From contig JAESUZ010004141.1 in the NCBI GenBank assembly GCA_017311185.1, positions 372,001-436,000 of the forward strand: a DNA stretch of 64,000 nucleotides, in the 5' to 3' direction. Under the pieces are notes generated by a model. The model saw only the letters and a program-made list of their open reading frames with translations. It was not told the origin of the DNA and ran no database searches. Numbering within the stretch: the stretch's first letter is position 1; every line of letters begins with the position of its first letter. Made by a program: the position numbers and the translations under genes. Positions 60,301 to 64,000 of the stretch are shown here, piece after piece. The DNA comes from Proteles cristata cristata. Lineage: Eukaryota; Chordata; Mammalia; Carnivora; Hyaenidae.

Positions 60301-63300
60301 CAAACCGTCTCCTTTTCTGTCCCCAGGGGTCACTTCTATAACACACGGAGGGGATTTGACTGGGGGCGCCTCCGGGCCCTCGCTGAGGAGTCCCAGCTCC
60401 AAGATCAAGAACCCTACCTCTTTCTACAGCAATTCCAGGAGCCTGGGGTCTACGTCTTTCGTCTGAGCAGCAACAGGCATCGGAAGATGGTTCGTCTATG
60501 ATGGTTTGCCTCATTTAAGACGCGAGCCCAAGGAAATTCCCCCTCGCCTTAATAAAAATGGCTTCATAATCATCCCAGACAGATTCCCCAAGGAAGGAGA
60601 TGCCCAGAGTGTCATACCAAAGCTTCAGGCTCCCACATCCTAACAGATAATTCTGGGGTCCCAAGGGTTCACTCCCACAGGTGACGGATAAGGAGGGGAA
60701 GATCGTAAGGAGGGTCCAGACATCTCTCACAGCCCTCTACCTCATTACCCCTCCTCACCACCCCCGGCTCTTTCGTCCTGAAGGCACATACCCCAAATCC
60801 ATCTACACACGCCTGTACCCATGTGACCTCCATATGATGCCACCACCGATCCAGGTGCACTGTCTTGGTCACACACAGAAGTTAGCACCTCCTCCTGTCT
60901 GTGCAGCTTCTAAGAGGCTGTGCTGACCTTGCCCCAGAACATGCAGACAGCTGCCCAGTTACTTTATATGAATTCGTTTCCCAGGAAAAACTCAAATTCT
61001 GTTCCCCCAAGGTATGCACAAAGACCTGGACTATTTGGTTCAGGCTGACAGGCCCGGGGTCCCACTCCGTCCCCTTGCCAGTCTCTGGCAGACAGTGGAA
61101 CAAAGGCTGAACAGATTTCTTTCCGCCCAGTACATCTGCACCCTCCCGCCAGGGGGCCAGTGCTTTGGAGAGGGGCCCTTCGCCCCCACGACTCCTGGGT
61201 ATCTCATCCAAACTGGCATCGCCAAGATCCCCAGGCCCCCGAAGAGGTCTGACTGGCCCGAAGTCCTAGGGGAGATTGTCCTGCTTCTGGGGTTCTGCCT
61301 GCTTCTGTTGGTGAGTAAAGCTGGACAAGTGACCTCTGAGTCACTGTGCAAGGCTTCCTGTCTGATTCCTCGTAAGTGGGTCTTCGGGTGCCCGTTTGCA
61401 GTGGGCATTATAATAGTTGCTAAGATGGGAAAATGACAAAGGTACAGCCTCAGGCCTCTAGTGATCAAAGTTCCGTCAGGAGGACATAGACAAGGAAAGA
61501 AATGAATGTCGGGAACTATGGTGAAAGCGTGTCCAGGGTGCCTGGCTGCACAAAGGAAGGAGTTGGCTGTCCTCCTGTGGGTCAGGATAGACTTTTGTGA
61601 AGAGGTGATTCCTGAAAGAGGCTTGAAATGGGAGACGTGGTAGAATGTGGTTCCTGTATGAGCAAAGGGGTTGGTGAGCTGGGGGCTGGGAGGCTAATGG
61701 GGTAGGGAGGGGTGGGGGAGGGAGAGAGGAAGTATTACGTGTGAAGGTGCAGAGGCATGAAACATCATTCAGCGCTCGGGGAACCCAACGTGGGGGTGCA
61801 AGCGCAGAGACACGGCTGAAGCTGGGAGAGACCGAATTACAGATCGTCTCATGGGCCCTGCTCTACCCTGTAGGCAGTAGGGATCCATTAATACTTTTGA
61901 GCAAGAGAGAAACTCTGGTAAGACTTATTTTTACTCTAGCAATAGGGTGAAAGATAGAGATGGATTGGGCGGGGGGTGGGGGGGACCACAAAGAGACAGA
62001 CCGTTGGAACAGTCCAAACAAGAGAAGATGAGGCGCCTCCTAACTACAGCTGAGCGGGCTGTCCTTCACATCACCACCTTATATGCCATGTAGATTCAGT
62101 GTCACAGCCTCAGCTGGGCCCGGAAGGCCACTCCCAGCCCCATATTCAGGAAGCATCAGCAAGGATACAACCTGGATGTCTACGCTTCCCCAAGAACTGG
62201 GATGACATTGGTGAGAAGGGGTCAGTCATACCAAGACTCTGATAGCCTCCAGGTTGACGGAGCTCACGGTGAGTGACAGACTTGGGTTAGAATCCCAGAG
62301 GTGTCCCCAAACCTAACTGGCCAGCTCTTGCTTCCTTTTTTGTGTGTTCCTAGGGTACTCAATGCTCCCTTCTCCTCCATTCATTGATTCATTTGCTCAG
62401 TAAATATTTATTGAGTGGCTACTATATGCCAGACACTGCCTGATTCTAGAAGTGCACAGTGTAGAGGAGGGTCGAGACATCCAAATAAAAACTTTCCAAA
62501 AGAAAAGTAATATAACCATGTACAAAGTGCCCAAGTAAGAAAACGTCCCATACTGGGGCACCTGGGTGGCTAGTCGGTTAGGTGTCCGACTTCGGCTCAG
62601 GTCATGATCTCACGGTTAGTGAGTTCGAGCCCCGTGTCTGGCTCTGTGCTCAGAGCCTGGAGCCTGCTTTGGATTCTGTATCTCCCTCTCTCTCTCTGCC
62701 CCTCCCTTGCTCGTATTCTCTCTCTCTCAAAAATAAATAAACATAAATTAAAAAAAAAAAAGGCCAGTACTACCTAGAGGAGCAAATCGCAGAAGGCATT
62801 AATGCGTCAGGCTGAGGTGTTTCACCTTCTACCCTTCCTACTCAAAGAGTGGTCCCCAGATAGCAGCACTGGATTCTGTTTGTTCTGCCCCAATTTAAAT
62901 GTGATTATGAATTACCTGGGGAACTTCTGCTGTAATGGGTCAGAGACGGAACCTAGAATTCTGCATTTTTTAAGGTTTTTCAATTTATTATTTTGGGAGA
63001 GACAGAGGGAGAACGAGTGGGGGAGGGGCAGAGAAAGAGGGAGAATCTCAATTCCTGATCCTCGGGAGCCCAGCTGGAATGAAGAAGCTCAGGCCAGGTG
63101 GGAGGGAAAAAAAAAAAAAAAAAGAACACGCTGGTCGGAGTGCACTCTGACGATGTGGGGCTCAAACTCAGGAAACCGTGAGATCAATCTGAGCCAAAAC
63201 CAAGAGTTGGGGCTTCACCAACTGAGCCACCCAGGCGCCCCTAGAATTCTGCATATTTAACGAGGTCCTCAGTAAGGCAGGTGCTCCTAGGGCAGGGACC

Positions 63301-63516
63301 ACACTTTCAGTAGCAAGTCTGCGTCTAGACGGTGACAGTCGGCAGGAGGAAGGCACAGTGACGATCTGTAATCCCATCTCCCTTCGCCTGACAGCGGGGC
63401 GCTGGGGGCCTGAGCGGCAGGTAGACCTGGAGCGCTTTGACCCAGAGCGCTTCTTCGGGATCCTGCTCAGGCAGTCTCACTCGGTGACCACCAAACTCGG
63501 CCAGACCAAGGAAGAG
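57201..63516 (+). CDS. Unrecognised type I membrane protein gene (11 exons seen, 3' incomplete)
   Basis: Coding segments: 57201-57378, 57642-57859, 58520-58681, 58878-59060, 59485-59590, 59839-59934, 60044-60215, 60327-60489, 61131-61310, 62094-62268, 63395-63516. All joins keep phase, giving 585 codons without a stop, and the last exon ends in GTAAGT, so the gene continues past the window. I see a signal peptide (about residues 10-33), a GCC2/GCC3-like cysteine module (63-124), more cysteine-rich sequence (133-235), a secreted region with sequons at 44, 331 and 355, a hydrophobic segment (471-489), and a basic cytoplasmic start. The region around 350-437, with a GVYVF strand and late cysteines, may be a cupredoxin-like beta fold; that is inference. 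The layout suggests a surface receptor or adhesion protein. I do not recognise a named gene. The start has a strong GCCACCATGG context; an in-frame ATG at 57177 is the alternative. Confidence 0.8.
57642..57859 (+). CDS. Coding exon 2: GCC2/GCC3-like cysteine module
   Basis: Residues 60-132. PCPPGTF, then CHLCPRGFF, then CFPCGSEA and CVC give the C..C and CPxGxF spacing of ephrin-receptor-like (GCC2/GCC3) modules. Acceptor after ACCCGACAG, donor GTATGC, entering in phase 1 and leaving in phase 0. Confidence 0.85.
58030..58175 (+). repeat. Old DNA-transposon-like repeat in the second intron
   Basis: 'cttgtttatttgaaattcag', 'ggggtgtgctgtatttttac' and 'taagtccggtaaccctact' are a motif order seen in a common mammalian repeat. 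Family name not secure. Confidence 0.4.
58520..58681 (+). CDS. Coding exon 3: cysteine-rich continuation
   Basis: Residues 133-186, starting PSDGQCPCPPGYQ, which continues CLEPGRLFQ of the previous exon smoothly. Acceptor after AACCCCCAG, donor GTAGGA, phase 0 on both sides. Six further cysteines. Confidence 0.85.
58878..59060 (+). CDS. Coding exon 4: EGF-like cysteine cluster
   Basis: Residues 187-247. CRCQG and CGALCPEGQ are EGF/laminin-like; the last cysteine is in LRCSHGVP. Acceptor TGTGCAG, donor GTACGG, phase 0 on both sides. Confidence 0.82.
59485..59590 (+). CDS. Coding exon 5
   Basis: Residues 248-282 plus one base: EIYLLDRPSS... ending VPLYVVRMD. Acceptor CGTTCCCAG, donor GTAAGA, leaving in phase 1. 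Confidence 0.8.
59839..59934 (+). CDS. Coding exon 6
   Basis: Residues 283-314 plus one base. GFLGLIRPGHELL is a moderately hydrophobic stretch but too short and polar for a membrane span. Acceptor TTGTTCTAG, donor GTGAGC. Confidence 0.78.
60044..60215 (+). CDS. Coding exon 7
   Basis: Residues 315-371 plus two bases. Sequons NST (331) and NDT (355), then TLAFLVTRDHYPEYD. The beta-strand character and the next exon suggest one folded domain. Acceptor TTGCTTGCCCAG, donor GTGAGT, leaving in phase 2. Confidence 0.8.
60327..60489 (+). CDS. Coding exon 8
   Basis: Residues 372-426: GHFYNTRRGFDWGRLRALA, then PYLFLQQFQEPGVYVFRLSS. Acceptor TCTGTCCCCAG. The donor GTTCGT at 60490 is weak, yet it is the only one that keeps the phase with the membrane exon. 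Confidence 0.78.
61131..61310 (+). CDS. Coding exon 9: juxtamembrane and membrane segment
   Basis: Residues 427-486. YICTLPPGGQCFGEGPFAP completes the outer domain. EVLGEIVLLLGFCLLLL forms the bulk of a short membrane span that ends in the next exon. Acceptor TTTCCGCCCAG, donor GTGAGT, phase 0. Confidence 0.85.
61560..62050. repeat. Old interspersed repeat in the intron, family unassigned
   Basis: 'gaggtgattcctgaaagagg' and, at the end, 'ttggaacagtccaaacaaga' match a repeat of the type also suspected near 34.7 and 38.3 kb. Includes a G-rich run at 61969-61985. Confidence 0.45.
62094..62268 (+). CDS. Coding exon 10: start of cytoplasmic region
   Basis: Residues 487-544 plus one base. IQCHSLSWARKA closes the membrane span; the basic residues that follow fit the positive-inside rule. 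YNLDVYASPRTG could be a tyrosine-based motif. Acceptor ATGCCATGTAG. An internal GTGAGA at 62211 is an alternative donor. Confidence 0.75.
62555..62761 (+). mobile_element. Felid CAN-SINE in intron
   Basis: Head GGGGCACCTGGGTGGCTAGT, with one base lost in CTCAG, then TC tract and A tail. Confidence 0.9.
62967..63240 (-). mobile_element. Chimeric CAN-SINE with foreign internal segment
   Basis: SINE tail and head are present and flanked by the perfect 14-base CTAGAATTCTGCAT (62953-62966, 63241-63254). About 63051-63147 is not SINE: it has CTCGGGAGCCCAGCTGGAAT, a long A run and GAACACGCTGGT. The same segment recurs near 63771-63921. Confidence 0.85.
63395..63516 (+). CDS. Coding exon 11 (last visible)
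   Basis: Residues 545-585: VDLERFDPERFFGILLRQSH then VTTKLGQTKEE. Charged, likely helical and cytoplasmic. Acceptor CGCCTGACAG, consensus donor GTAAGT, phase 1 in and phase 0 out. Further exons lie outside the window. Confidence 0.82.
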
Positions 63517-63770
63517 GTAAGTACGAGGGAGCAGCCGGAGAAGTGAGTGGGGCTGGAAACGGATTCATCTCGGAAGGGAGCTAGTTACAGGACGCAGGGC
63601 CTGAAGAAATCCTCCATCTATCCGTAAGGAATCAGCGAAACGGGGGAAATAGAAGGGAAGGGACATAGAAGATTTCAGGTTGAATTTGGGGCTGATTTGA
63701 TGAGACTCTGGAGGCCTCAGATCAGTGATGGGGAATCTATTAGGGCCACTTGTGGAGTCTCTCCATCCCC

Positions 63771-63826
63771 ATTCCTGGTCCTCGGGAGCCCAGCTGGAAT
63801 GAACAAGCTCAGGCCTGTCGGGAGCG

Positions 63827-63887
<61 letters not shown>

Positions 63888-63921
63888 GGAGGGAGAGAGA
63901 GAGAGAGAGGAACACGCTGGT
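63771..63921. repeat. Second copy of the segment found in the chimeric SINE
   Basis: ATTCCTGGTC and the 20 bases that follow match 63051 onward at an offset of exactly 720. After the shared A run this copy has expanded into (GA)n, then rejoins at GAACACGCTGGT. Confidence 0.8.
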
Positions 63922-64000
63922 GGGCGGTCTGTACGTGCAGGGTTTGCGGAGAGAGAGGGAGGGAGGGAGGGAGGGGGAGAGAGAGAGAGAGAGAGAGAGA
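63833..64000. repeat. (GA)n and (GGGA)n tracts to window end
   Basis: Long GA runs at about 63833-63909, then GGGA units at about 63956-63976 and GA again to the end. Assembly and length are likely unstable here. Confidence 0.95.

Noticed and set aside
60681..60854. Extended exon VTDKEGKI... to a GTGCAC donor
   Set aside because: The frame is open for 58 codons, but the donor is poor and the translation is unlike its neighbours. At most the first 24 bases are exon-like.
1..64000. CRISPR arrays, bacterial operons or phage genes
   Set aside because: Repeat content, intron structure and base composition are mammalian. No regularly spaced direct-repeat array was seen.

Overview
The window is mammalian nuclear DNA from a cat-family carnivore (Felidae). 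The basis is more than 25 tRNA-derived CAN-SINEs of the felid type: a head GGGGCGCCTGGGTGGCTCAG, a box-B-like GTTCGAGCCCC, a (TC)n stretch and an AATAAA-rich A tail. It also carries a carnivore-type L1 3' end, many MIR and L2 fossils, and introns with GT/AG borders. There is no operon structure and nothing bacterial. Species cannot be decided from the sequence alone.

Positions 1 to about 56,900 are intergenic or deeply intronic. I found no reliable exon there. The content is repeat strata: old MIR and L2 copies, ancient L1 pieces on both strands, MER5-like and Tigger-like DNA transposons, felid SINEs of several ages (many with target-site duplications), microsatellites, and three CpG-rich patches near 2.1-2.8, 27.8-28.1 and 46.7-47.0 kb. 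Several insertions can be dated relative to each other: a SINE inside a SINE at 35.4 kb, three SINEs inside a DNA transposon at 26.2-27.1 kb, and an L1 with a 5' inversion at 54.2-55.6 kb.

Positions 57,201 to 63,516 hold the only gene I can support, on the plus strand and running off the right end. Eleven coding exons join in phase and give 585 codons. The product looks like a type I membrane protein: signal peptide, a cysteine-rich GCC2/GCC3 (ephrin-receptor-like) module, further cysteine-rich segments, a secreted region with N-glycosylation sequons that may be cupredoxin-like, one hydrophobic membrane segment, and the start of a cytoplasmic region. I do not recognise a named gene. It is the best candidate in the window for an undercharacterised system.

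The last kilobase is the intron after the last visible exon. It contains a chimeric SINE, a segment shared with that SINE 720 bp downstream, and long (GA)n tracts that end the window.
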